From: CAYWVO01 sp964461835
GTDB lineage: Bacteria; Zixibacteria; MSB-5A5; WJJR01; JAJRUJ01
DNA length: 64,000 nt
Assembly: GCA_964461835.1 (NCBI GenBank)
Contig: CAYWVO010000001.1
Coordinates: 124,001-188,000 of the forward strand
Direction of reading: 5' to 3'
Position 1 is the stretch's first letter. The number at the start of each line of letters is the position of its first letter. Made by a program: the position numbers and the translations under genes. Positions 55,071-63,128 of the stretch are shown here, piece by piece. The notes below the pieces were generated by a model that was given only the letters and a program-made list of their open reading frames with translations, was not told where the DNA came from and made no database searches.

Positions 55071-56102
55071 TCAGCCCCAGGTTTCCGGTTTCAGTTGACG
55101 CCCCATTAAATCCTGCAATGCGGTTGCTGGTGATTTATTCTCGAACAAGACCCGATTGACCTCCTGTGTGATCGGCATTTCAACACCGAGTCGTTCGGCC
55201 AGGCGCACCGCCGCCTGTGTGGTTTTCACCCCCTCGGCAACCATCGTCATACTCCCCAGCACCTCCTGGGTGGTCTTGCCTCGCCCGATCTGCTCGCCAA
55301 CGTAACGGTTGCGGGAATGTTTCGACATACACGTCGTAATGAGATCACCGATTCCGGCCAATCCGGCAAATGTCAGCGGCTCGGCTCCCAGATGTTCTCC
55401 CAATCGCGAGATCTCCGCAAGCCCACGAGTCAACAGCGCTCCCTTGGTGTTGTCACCCAACTCCAGACCATCGACAATGCCGGCGGCGATTGCAATGACG
55501 TTCTTCAACGACCCAGCTAATTCCACGCCAATGATATCATCGTTGGTGTATACCCGGAAAACGTCATTGGATAACAGTTCCTGGACCCGCACGGCAGCCG
55601 GCAGCGAATTTGATGCCGCGACGACCGTGGTCGGCAGCCGGCGGGCTACCTCTTCGGCGTGCGATGGTCCGGAAACGGTCACCACGCGCTCGGAAAAATG
55701 GCCATCCAGTTCTCGCTCGATAATCTCCGACATCCGCATCAACGTTGTGTTTTCGATTCCTTTGGCAAAGTTGACCAGAATAGGATTGCGGAGCGAAAGG
55801 CTGGACATCCGGGCGGTCGTCGCCCGAACAAACTGGGACGGAATTACAAAACAAATTATCTCCGCCTCACGGGTTGCCGCACTGAGATCACTGGTTATGG
55901 TTATCTCATTCGGAATTTTGATGCCGGGGAGTTTCGCCGGCAGTTCTCGCTGGGCAGTCAGGGTAGGGGCAACCTCCGGATCGAATTCCCACAGACTCGG
56001 GCGGTAGCCGTTTTCGTACAGCAGTCTGGCGATGGCTATCCCCCAGCCGCCGGCGCCAAGCACCGCGACATTGTTCACAAAGGCAGAATTCAAACTGACC
56101 AC
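55071..56102 (-). CDS. gpsA: glycerol-3-phosphate dehydrogenase [NAD(P)+]
   Basis: A 343-residue enzyme making sn-glycerol-3-phosphate from dihydroxyacetone phosphate for phospholipids. The dinucleotide loop is VLGAGGWGIAIARLL, the catalytic Lys lies in AGSLKNVIAIAAGI, and NTKGALLTRGLAE is conserved. The start may be GTG 56102 or TTG 56093; the second has GGAG at a better distance. It lies 46 bases after plsY, the next enzyme of the pathway. Confidence 0.96.
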   Translation of the reverse strand: MVSLNSAFVNNVAVLGAGGWGIAIARLLYENGYRPSLWEFDPEVAPTLTAQRELPAKLPGIKIPNEITITSDLSAATREAEIICFVIPSQFVRATTARMSSLSLRNPILVNFAKGIENTTLMRMSEIIERELDGHFSERVVTVSGPSHAEEVARRLPTTVVAASNSLPAAVRVQELLSNDVFRVYTNDDIIGVELAGSLKNVIAIAAGIVDGLELGDNTKGALLTRGLAEISRLGEHLGAEPLTFAGLAGIGDLITTCMSKHSRNRYVGEQIGRGKTTQEVLGSMTMVAEGVKTTQAAVRLAERLGVEMPITQEVNRVLFENKSPATALQDLMGRQLKPETWG

Positions 56103-56148
56103 TCCGACAACGTCGATATCAGGAACGAAGGGCCTCGTCCATTATCAT

Positions 56149-56796
56149 TCAGTCACGCGAAGCCTGCGACCGGTGAAATGGTTTTTCGGTTCCCGTTACC
56201 AGGCGCCTGATATTCGACCGATGCGTTATTACTACAAAAAGGAAAAGCAGAGCGCAAGTTAAAAGCAATTCATCACGAATCACTTTAGCTAATACGAAGC
56301 GTTCGAACAGGATGAAAACCACCAGGGCGAACGCCGCACTGAGCGAACCCAGCGAAACAATTCGTGAAACCGCAAAGACCACTATAAACACAAACACCGC
56401 GACCCCGACCTCCAGCGGAATCAGCCCGATCAAGGCTCCCAACGCGGTGAGTACCCCTTTCCCGCCGCGAAATCTTCCGAACACGGTGAAGACATGTCCA
56501 ACAATGGCCACAATTCCAAAAAGCAACTGAACGTGCAGATGGTCTATGCCGGAGAGTTCGGCGCCATAGCCGGCGAACAGCCAGACCGGGATAAACCCTT
56601 TTAAAACATCCAGGAGGGCAACCAGCATCCCCCAGCCTGCGCCCAATACACGGAAGGCGTTTGCTGCGCCGACATTGCCTGACCCGTGTTCCCGAATATC
56701 AATGCCGCGCGCGATCCTCCCCGCAAGGAGCGCAGACGGAACTGCTCCCAACACGTATGAACCAAGAAGCAACAGGATGAACTGGGTGCTCGCCAT
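56149..56796 (-). CDS. plsY: glycerol-3-phosphate acyltransferase PlsY
   Basis: A 215-residue integral membrane protein that transfers an acyl group from acyl-phosphate to glycerol-3-phosphate. The three family motifs are seen: GSGNVGAANAFRVLG, FRGGKGVLTALGAL and the opening SYVLGAVPSALLAGRI. About five membrane helices. Together with gpsA it supplies lysophosphatidic acid. It is 15 bases after the antiporter gene. Confidence 0.95.
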   Translation of the reverse strand: MASTQFILLLLGSYVLGAVPSALLAGRIARGIDIREHGSGNVGAANAFRVLGAGWGMLVALLDVLKGFIPVWLFAGYGAELSGIDHLHVQLLFGIVAIVGHVFTVFGRFRGGKGVLTALGALIGLIPLEVGVAVFVFIVVFAVSRIVSLGSLSAAFALVVFILFERFVLAKVIRDELLLTCALLFLFVVITHRSNIRRLVTGTEKPFHRSQASRD

Positions 56797-56811
56797 GGAA
56801 CCTCGGGCCGA

Positions 56812-58143
56812 TTACTCGGTGCGCGTTCCGCCAAATCTCCACTTCAAGACCGGCGGGGTTACCATGGTCGTAATGATAACCATAATCACTACTGCAGCAT
56901 AGACATTTGGATCAATAACCGCCTGGCCATCCAGCTGCAGAGACGCGCCGATCCCCGCAAAAATCAAACCAACTTCGCCGCGAGGGATCATCCCCAATCC
57001 CACAGCAAAGCGGTCGATTTCCTTGCCCAACACGCCAAGGGACGATGTCTGCTTGCCGATGATGGCGGCCAAGGTTAATACCAGGGCAAAGCCGATGATA
57101 TCCCCCCGGCCAAAAGCCCGCAGGTCCACCTGGAGACCCATGTAGACAAAGAAAATTGGCACCAGAAAGATACTAATCGGGTGAAGTAAATCTTCCAATC
57201 CATGCGGTTTGGCCAGGCTCAGATCCCGATATTGCACTTGATCCAACACCAGACCCGCGGCGAAGGCCCCGACAATTGGCGCCAGCCCGACTAAATCCGC
57301 CAACCAGGCCGCCGTGAAACATATCACCAGGGACGTTATCAACAGCATGCCACGAGCTTTGAGCTGATTAGCTATCTTAAACAATGGCCGGTAGATTGCT
57401 CCGCCGATAATGATTGCCCCGACCAAGAAGATGATTGCCTTGGCAATCAACCAGGCAATACCACCCGACGATAAGCCGTCGCCACCGGAACCGATTCCCA
57501 TAATGATCCCCGAAACGACGGCAAGAATGACCAATCCCATGACATCATCAATGACCGCCGCCCCGAGGATGATGCGAGCCTCAGAGGAATGGATGCGATT
57601 CATATCTTTGAGCACCCGGGCGGTAATCCCCACAGACGTTGCGGTCAGGGTAGCCCCGAGAAATATATGCACAAAGATCGACGCGTCGGGCAGAAACCAG
57701 GCACCCACACCCCAACCCAGCAAAAAGGGTGTTATCACTCCCAGGATCGCCACCAATAATGACGAAAGCCCGACTTTCATCATCTGGTCGAGATTGGATT
57801 CCATTCCCACCTCGAATAACAGCAAAATCACGCCAATCTCGGCAAAAACCTCGATTACATGATTGGTCTTAAGTGGTTCAAAGACGTTAATGCCGACTAA
57901 GAAAAGGTTGCCGAGAAGGACACCGATGATCAACTCACCGAGCACTTCGGGTTGTCCAATACGATTACACAAATCGCCGCCGATCTTGGCGCCAAGCATA
58001 ATCACCACCAGCGCAACCAGGATCGCTGAAACCGATGAGGAGTGGCCGGCCGCTGCCTCGCCTGCCGCTTCGCTTGCCGGGCAAAGCACCGGAACGGCGA
58101 TCAGGAACAACAAAAAAGCTGTCGTTGAAAGTCGGGTCCGCAT
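56812..58143 (-). CDS. CPA2-type Na+(K+)/H+ antiporter
   Basis: A 443-residue membrane protein with a signal-like N-terminus and about 12 hydrophobic segments. Family blocks IGQPEVLGELIIGVLLG, LLFEVGMESNLDQM, AVIDDVMGLVILAVVSG (containing the Asp pair of the ion site) and PIVGAFAAGLVLDQVQYRD are clear. It exchanges cations for protons. No C-terminal RCK/TrkA domain is present. The ATG at 58143 follows GGAAGG; the frame is open to 58350 but those residues are not family-like. Confidence 0.92.
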   Translation of the reverse strand: MRTRLSTTAFLLFLIAVPVLCPASEAAGEAAAGHSSSVSAILVALVVIMLGAKIGGDLCNRIGQPEVLGELIIGVLLGNLFLVGINVFEPLKTNHVIEVFAEIGVILLLFEVGMESNLDQMMKVGLSSLLVAILGVITPFLLGWGVGAWFLPDASIFVHIFLGATLTATSVGITARVLKDMNRIHSSEARIILGAAVIDDVMGLVILAVVSGIIMGIGSGGDGLSSGGIAWLIAKAIIFLVGAIIIGGAIYRPLFKIANQLKARGMLLITSLVICFTAAWLADLVGLAPIVGAFAAGLVLDQVQYRDLSLAKPHGLEDLLHPISIFLVPIFFVYMGLQVDLRAFGRGDIIGFALVLTLAAIIGKQTSSLGVLGKEIDRFAVGLGMIPRGEVGLIFAGIGASLQLDGQAVIDPNVYAAVVIMVIITTMVTPPVLKWRFGGTRTE

Positions 58144-58237
58144 CGTACCTTCCTTCGCTGTGCCATTAATGCCTGCGAATAAAGGCACCAGGCAAAACAT
58201 CGTCAAGGAAGATATGTCACCGGGAGCGCGTCGATTG

Positions 58238-58447
58238 TCAGAGGTTTGCTGAGTGAGACTGAGCGGAAAGGAAGATACAGCGGCCCGCCTCAGGATCGTA
58301 AGCGTGGCAACGCCGGTAATCGCCGAACGGCACAACCCCATCGAAGGCAAAACAATCCAGATCTAAGTCCTTGCACGGTATTTCCTGTCGCTTTGGCAGT
58401 TGAGCGGTTTCGTACGCAGGGTACTGTCTGGTTTGCGATATTGGCAT
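58238..58447 (-). CDS. small Cys-containing protein, 69 aa
   Basis: A small predicted protein with four Cys in the pattern CKDLDLDC ... CHAYDPEAGRC, which could bind a metal. The ATG at 58447 lies only six bases after the TAA of the NtrC-type gene, with AAGGA between, so it would be translated from the same transcript. I do not recognise the family; part of it recalls the CKDLGxDC opening of DUF1059 proteins, but the rest does not match. Small size makes it uncertain. Confidence 0.5.
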   Translation of the reverse strand: MPISQTRQYPAYETAQLPKRQEIPCKDLDLDCFAFDGVVPFGDYRRCHAYDPEAGRCIFLSAQSHSANL

Positions 58448-58453
58448 AATTCC

Positions 58454-59857
58454 TTATTCGAGTGACATCCTACCAGGTTCTGTGACGTCCTCACGGTCCG
58501 ACTTCGCCTCTTTTACGCCGTATTCGTACAGTTTATTCCGCAGGGTCCGCGTGGAGATTCCCAGTAAGTCCGCAGCCTTTGTCTGATTGCCGCCCTGGTC
58601 CTCCAGGGTCTTTAAAATCAGCGCCTGTTCCATTTCGCGGATGGTAGTGCCGGATTTGATCGCATCTGCCTGCGCATGTACGCCGGCAGTGAAGAGATCA
58701 GCGGGGAAGTCGTCGGGGGTCAGTGTGTCACTCTGGGCGACCACGACCGCGCGTTCGATGTAATTTTCCAATTCACGGATATTTCCCGGCCAGGGGTAGT
58801 CCTCGAACAGTCGTAGAACCCGGTCCGACGCTTTGGCCACGGCCCGGTTGTTCTCGGCATTATAGAAACGAATGAAATGCTCCACCAGCGCGGGAATATC
58901 ACCGGTTCGCTCACGCAACGGCGGCAGATGAATTGGTATGACATTGAGCCGATAGTACAGGTCTTCCCGGAAATTTCCCGCTTCGATTTCCGCCGGCAGA
59001 TGTCGATTCGAAGTTGCAATGACCCGGACATCAATCGAAAGCTTACTCTCCGATCCCACCCGCTGGATTTCCTTCTCCTGCAAGACGCGAAGCAACTTGG
59101 CCTGGAGTCCACTAGGCATCTCCGAAATCTCATCCAACAGCAACGTGCCCCCGTCGGCCAACTCAAAATGACCCTTCTTCTGCCGAACTGCGTTGGTGAA
59201 CGCGCCCTTTTCATGCCCGAACAGCTCGCTTTCAATCAACGATTCCGGCAGTGCCGCACAGTTAAGGGCAATGAATGGGCCTTCCTGGCGGTTCCCCTGA
59301 TAGTGGATCGCCTTGGCGACCAACTCCTTACCAGTCCCCGATTCACCGGTGATCAGTACCGTAGCCCGGCTATCGGCGACGGAGTCGATCAAATCATGGA
59401 CGCCTCGCATGGCCGGGGATTTGCCGATCATCCGATCACGACCGTACTTGTCGGCAATGACGTTGCGCAACTGCCGGTTTTCCCGAATCAGACGAATATG
59501 GGTGATCGCCCGGTCAGCGGCCAGGCCGGCCTCATCCGGCCCAAATGGTTTCAACAGATAGTCGAAGGCCCCGGATTTCATGGCTTCCACCGCATTGCGC
59601 ACCGTACCGTACGCGGTCATAATGATAACCATGGTGTCCGGGGATAGTTTCTTCGTCTTTTTCAACAATTCGATGCCGTTCAATCCCGGCATTTTGATAT
59701 CCGAAAATACGAGATCGTACTCGCATTCGGCAATTTTCTCGGCGGCGATATCGCCGGTTTCGGCGGTGTCGACCTCATACGGCGATGAACTGAAGGTTTC
59801 GGTAAGAAAATCACGAACGAGTGGATCGTCATCAACAACGAGAATCTGTGCGTGCAC
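58454..59857 (-). CDS. NtrC-family sigma-54-dependent response regulator
   Basis: A 467-residue activator. The receiver has Asp10/Asp11 (VVDDDPLVRDF) and the phospho-acceptor Asp53 in VFSDIKMPGLNG. The AAA+ domain has ITGESGTGKELVAKAIH, FGHEKGAFTNA and TLLLDEISEM. A Fis-type HTH closes it (NQTKAADLLGISTRTLRNK). It is 46 bases after a histidine kinase gene, its probable partner. Unlike the activator at 18.8 kb, the phosphorylation site is complete. Confidence 0.96.
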   Translation of the reverse strand: MHAQILVVDDDPLVRDFLTETFSSSPYEVDTAETGDIAAEKIAECEYDLVFSDIKMPGLNGIELLKKTKKLSPDTMVIIMTAYGTVRNAVEAMKSGAFDYLLKPFGPDEAGLAADRAITHIRLIRENRQLRNVIADKYGRDRMIGKSPAMRGVHDLIDSVADSRATVLITGESGTGKELVAKAIHYQGNRQEGPFIALNCAALPESLIESELFGHEKGAFTNAVRQKKGHFELADGGTLLLDEISEMPSGLQAKLLRVLQEKEIQRVGSESKLSIDVRVIATSNRHLPAEIEAGNFREDLYYRLNVIPIHLPPLRERTGDIPALVEHFIRFYNAENNRAVAKASDRVLRLFEDYPWPGNIRELENYIERAVVVAQSDTLTPDDFPADLFTAGVHAQADAIKSGTTIREMEQALILKTLEDQGGNQTKAADLLGISTRTLRNKLYEYGVKEAKSDREDVTEPGRMSLE

Positions 59858-59903
59858 TCAGCGCCTCCTTCATGCCGCGCCAGGGGTCCAAATGCCGATA
59901 TTC

Positions 59904-61118
59904 CTATTCACAGGGCAGCGAAATAGTAAACTGTGCGCCGTTGCCCGGCTCGGAATCCACCGACACGGTGCCACCATGTGCTTCGATGATCTTGCGAGTA
60001 ATTGATAGTCCCAGCCCGGTTCCCTTTTCCTTCGTGGTAATAAACGGCTGGAAGATATTCTCGCGGACTTCCGGTTCAATGCCCGGCCCGTTATCGGTCA
60101 CGGTGAACGTCACCCACTTCTCCGGTTGAGTCTCAACCCGGAATTCCACGCGGCCATTCTCTCTCTCCCCCACCGCCTGGACAGCATTGTGTAACACATT
60201 TACAAATGCTTGCCGCAACAACGGCGAATCCCCCTGCGATTGCGGCCATTCTTCGGGAAATGCCCGGACCAGGGTGATTTTTCGCGAGGTCTCACTGCGC
60301 TCCAGCGCATTGGAGAGTTCCTGACAGAAAGTCCGCCATTGAATGGGACGCCGATCCAAATTTGGCGCCTTGGAAAACTCCAGCAGATGTTGTATGAGCT
60401 GCTCGAGACGATGTACCCCTTCTTCGACCTGCTCCGCCCACTTCCGGGGTTTCCCGTCGGAGAGATGTTGCCGCAGCAAACCGCAGTAGCCGACAATCCC
60501 CATCAACGGATTGCGGATTTCATGCGCCAGCGTCGCCGACATTTCCCCCAATGCGGCCAGCGTCTTTAACTGGCTCATCGTGCGTTCCATCTCGCGGATG
60601 TGAGTCATATCGCGGATGACATAGACGCCGGTCTGTCCGGCTTCCTGGCTCGGTAACGGAAAATGACTGACCAGCAGATCGTGCTGTTCCCCCGCTTCCG
60701 AACTGCAGTACTGAAATTCACGTTGTTCGCCGGGTGGTACGCCCTGGAGATTTTCGGCTATTTGCGGCAACCGTTCGGCGAAGCACTCGCCGATGGTCTC
60801 GGTGGCGGTACAGCCCAGGCACGCCTCTGCGGCCGGGTTGAAAAACTGAATCTTTCCGGCTTGGTCTACCGCGATCACGCCGACATCAATTGCCTGCAGA
60901 ATACAGTCGAGATGTTCCCCGAAGCGACGGGTTTGCTCAGCGGATGCCTGTAACGCCGTGTTTGTCTCTTCCAGCTCTCGATTAACTTCCAAATATTCCC
61001 GTTCAAGGTCCTCGTAGCGTGCGGTCAAGCGCCCCAGGACCTCCTGGAAGGAATCCACGGAGTCAACAAATTCCGCGAGCGAACCCGCACCTGGTCTGGA
61101 GAAATTCTTGTGCGTCAT
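59904..61118 (-). CDS. cytoplasmic PAS-domain sensor histidine kinase
   Basis: A 404-residue kinase without membrane segments. An N-terminal coiled coil (~25-65) leads to a PAS domain (~70-180, AIDVGVIAVDQAGKIQFFNP). The H-box has His199 in LAHEIRNPLMGIVGYC, and the ATPase domain has the N-box LHNAVQAVG, DNGPGIEPEVRENIF and GTGLGLSITRKI. It most likely phosphorylates the NtrC-type regulator downstream, and perhaps the two single receivers upstream. The signal is internal and unknown. Confidence 0.95.
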   Translation of the reverse strand: MTHKNFSRPGAGSLAEFVDSVDSFQEVLGRLTARYEDLEREYLEVNRELEETNTALQASAEQTRRFGEHLDCILQAIDVGVIAVDQAGKIQFFNPAAEACLGCTATETIGECFAERLPQIAENLQGVPPGEQREFQYCSSEAGEQHDLLVSHFPLPSQEAGQTGVYVIRDMTHIREMERTMSQLKTLAALGEMSATLAHEIRNPLMGIVGYCGLLRQHLSDGKPRKWAEQVEEGVHRLEQLIQHLLEFSKAPNLDRRPIQWRTFCQELSNALERSETSRKITLVRAFPEEWPQSQGDSPLLRQAFVNVLHNAVQAVGERENGRVEFRVETQPEKWVTFTVTDNGPGIEPEVRENIFQPFITTKEKGTGLGLSITRKIIEAHGGTVSVDSEPGNGAQFTISLPCE

Positions 61119-61222
61119 AACTCCCTGCCCGTTCAGAATAATACCGGTAGGTCATTTGATGATGCAATGAGAAAATATGCACAGATGAGAAAAAATTTGG
61201 GCGGTGGTCAAACTTTGCGCAG

Positions 61223-61864
61223 TTACTGGGACGAACCCCCGGAGAGCAGATTGGCACGGCGCTCGTCATACTCCTGGGGTGAGATATATCCGGCATCTCG
61301 CAACTCCCCTAACTCCCGCAGTTGCGCATCCAGATAGCGGTCTGGTTGCGCGGAGGCTGCCGGAGGATTATCCGCGTGATCTTCCGGCGCCGAGAGACGA
61401 TAATCGCGCAGTTTATCTTCCACGCTATCCAGATTATTCTGAATGCGATCAATCTCCAGTCGCATACAATATTCGCGTAACGCCCGGTCGATGGCTCCCC
61501 GTAACTCGCTCAATTTAAACGGCTTGATCAAATAGTCATACGCGCCGGCACGCAACGCCTCAATCGATGAATCAATGGTCGGGTAACCGGTCATAATGAT
61601 GATCGTGCACACCGGCAATTGTTTGCGGATTTCCTTCAGGGTTGCGATACCATCCATGCCGGGCATCTTCAAATCGACCAGGGCGACACCGAAGGAAGCA
61701 TCATCGACGGCTCTGACGGCTCGTTCCCCGGAGTCGACCGCGACAACGGTATATCCGAGCCGCGAGAAATACTCCGTCAGCAGTTCACGGATATACACTT
61801 CGTCATCAACAACCAGGATTCGTTGTCGGGGTGCGCTAGGCGTGTTGTCTGTCGTCGCTGACAT
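61223..61864 (-). CDS. response regulator with SHOCT-like C-terminus
   Basis: A 213-residue protein. The receiver (about 15-130) has Asp20/Asp21, phospho-acceptor Asp64 (VALVDLKMPGMDG) and Lys in YLIKPFKLSE. A helical linker follows, and the last ~30 residues (LGELRDAGYISPQEYDERRA) resemble the SHOCT oligomerisation motif. There is no DNA-binding domain, so output is probably by protein contact. GGAGGG precedes the ATG, and the start overlaps the preceding receiver gene by 29 bases. Confidence 0.9.
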   Translation of the reverse strand: MSATTDNTPSAPRQRILVVDDEVYIRELLTEYFSRLGYTVVAVDSGERAVRAVDDASFGVALVDLKMPGMDGIATLKEIRKQLPVCTIIIMTGYPTIDSSIEALRAGAYDYLIKPFKLSELRGAIDRALREYCMRLEIDRIQNNLDSVEDKLRDYRLSAPEDHADNPPAASAQPDRYLDAQLRELGELRDAGYISPQEYDERRANLLSGGSSQ

Positions 61865-62237
61865 GGCGTCCCTCCGTGACCGCTGCCTGCACTCGCTTTG
61901 CCAGTTTTTTCAAGTTGAACGGTTTGACAAAGTAGTCATAACACCGTTGCCGTAACGCTCCCACTGCATTCTCCACCGAGGGATAGCCGGTAATAATAAT
62001 GACCGGAACATTTCCCTGTGTTTCCTGTAGTTGCGCCGCGACGTCCAGCCCGTCCATATCGGGCATTTTCAAGTCCATGATCACCGCATCGAATTGTTGC
62101 TCCTTGGCGCGTTCCAACGCGGTCTGACCGTTTTCGGCGAGGGCGATGGAGTAATCGCAGCTACTGAAATGATCATATAGCAGATCGCGAATCAACAGTT
62201 CATCATCAACGATGAGCAGACGAGCGTTTTCTGGCAT
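61836..62237 (-). CDS. single-domain response regulator (CheY-like)
   Basis: A 133-residue stand-alone receiver. LLIVDDELLIRDLL supplies the acidic pair, and the phospho-acceptor Asp is in VIMDLKMPDMDG, with the Thr/Lys switch residues in IIITGYPS and FVKPFNLKKL. The ATG at 62237 is preceded by GGGAG; an upstream ATG at 62258 would add seven residues. Its 3' end overlaps the SHOCT-regulator gene. It may relay phosphate or act as a phosphate sink in the cascade. Confidence 0.92.
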   Translation of the reverse strand: MPENARLLIVDDELLIRDLLYDHFSSCDYSIALAENGQTALERAKEQQFDAVIMDLKMPDMDGLDVAAQLQETQGNVPVIIITGYPSVENAVGALRQRCYDYFVKPFNLKKLAKRVQAAVTEGRHVSDDRQHA

Positions 62238-62286
62238 CGCATCTCCCACACGCCGCACAAGGGACCCGGCGTGATCGCAAATTCAT

Positions 62287-62640
62287 CTACGGCGTTACCG
62301 GCGAGGTAAACGTCTTAAGCGCCTCATCCTGGGTCTCATAAATCTCAAAGACGTTGATCAGTTGGGTAATCGCCATGATTTCCTTGACGTACGAGGCAAG
62401 ATCGGACAGGGCCAACCGGCCACCCGCCAAGCGAACGTCTTTTAAAATCGACACCATTGCTCCCAGACCGGAACTATTGATAAAATCAACATTTTTCATG
62501 TTGAGAACCAATTGGACGCGGTTATCCTGCAAGCGGCGACGAATGAAATCTTTCAACGAATTGGCGCCAACCAGGTCCAGCCGACCGGTGGCAGCAATAA
62601 CCTCAACTTCACCCACTGTTTCAACCTGGAGTTCCATCAT
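62287..62640 (-). CDS. STAS-domain anti-sigma-factor antagonist (RsbV/SpoIIAA-like)
   Basis: A 117-residue STAS protein: VIAATGRLDLVGANSLKDF opens the fold, and the phosphorylatable Ser lies in VDFINSSGLGAMVSIL. In partner switching its unphosphorylated form binds the RsbW-like kinase. AGGAGG lies right before two adjacent ATGs (62640, 62637). It is 14 bases after the kinase gene. Confidence 0.94.
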   Translation of the reverse strand: MMELQVETVGEVEVIAATGRLDLVGANSLKDFIRRRLQDNRVQLVLNMKNVDFINSSGLGAMVSILKDVRLAGGRLALSDLASYVKEIMAITQLINVFEIYETQDEALKTFTSPVTP

Positions 62641-62654
62641 TCCTCCTTAGACCC

Positions 62655-63128
62655 TTAATCCATGTGTGCCGGGCCGACTGTCTTCAGACCGTATTCATGT
62701 GCGTCAGAAATATTGAACTGCATACCGACAACAAGTCCACCACCATCCCGTTCTCTGATCCGCAATTCGTCGGCTGACCATTGCATTAAGTTCAATCCGC
62801 GACCACCTTCACAATCGGTCGTCGCTGCCGTCCATTGCTCCTCCGGCGGCAATGCTGCTGCTCCCGGCCCCCTATCGAATAGTTCGACTTCTAAGGCGTT
62901 CTTCTTCATGCAGATTTTCAACTCGATGATTTGCTGCGGATCGTTCCCGCTCCCATGAATGACCGCATTGGTGAACGCCTCACTGATACCGACCAGTATT
63001 TGGTGGCTGCGTTGATCTTCTAAGTGATACTCTTGCGCGATCTGCTGAAACAGGACGTGGATCCAGCGCAGATACCGGGCTTCCGCCGGGAAGGCCAGGA
63101 GGGCTACGGATGATCGCGCGTTAGCCAT
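62655..63128 (-). CDS. RsbW-like anti-sigma factor/serine kinase (HATPase_c_2)
   Basis: A 157-residue GHKL ATPase. The N-box is GISEAFTNAVIHGSG, the G1 box ELFDRGPGAAALP and the G2 box CEGGRGLNLMQWS. Such kinases phosphorylate the STAS protein and sequester a sigma factor or other target. The ATG overlaps the last codons of the phosphatase gene by eight bases, so translation is coupled. No sigma factor is visible in the window. Confidence 0.92.
   Translation of the reverse strand: MANARSSVALLAFPAEARYLRWIHVLFQQIAQEYHLEDQRSHQILVGISEAFTNAVIHGSGNDPQQIIELKICMKKNALEVELFDRGPGAAALPPEEQWTAATTDCEGGRGLNLMQWSADELRIRERDGGGLVVGMQFNISDAHEYGLKTVGPAHMD

Noticed and set aside
58877..59647. 256-residue plus-strand frame
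   Set aside because: Exact shadow of the NtrC AAA+ domain on the other strand.
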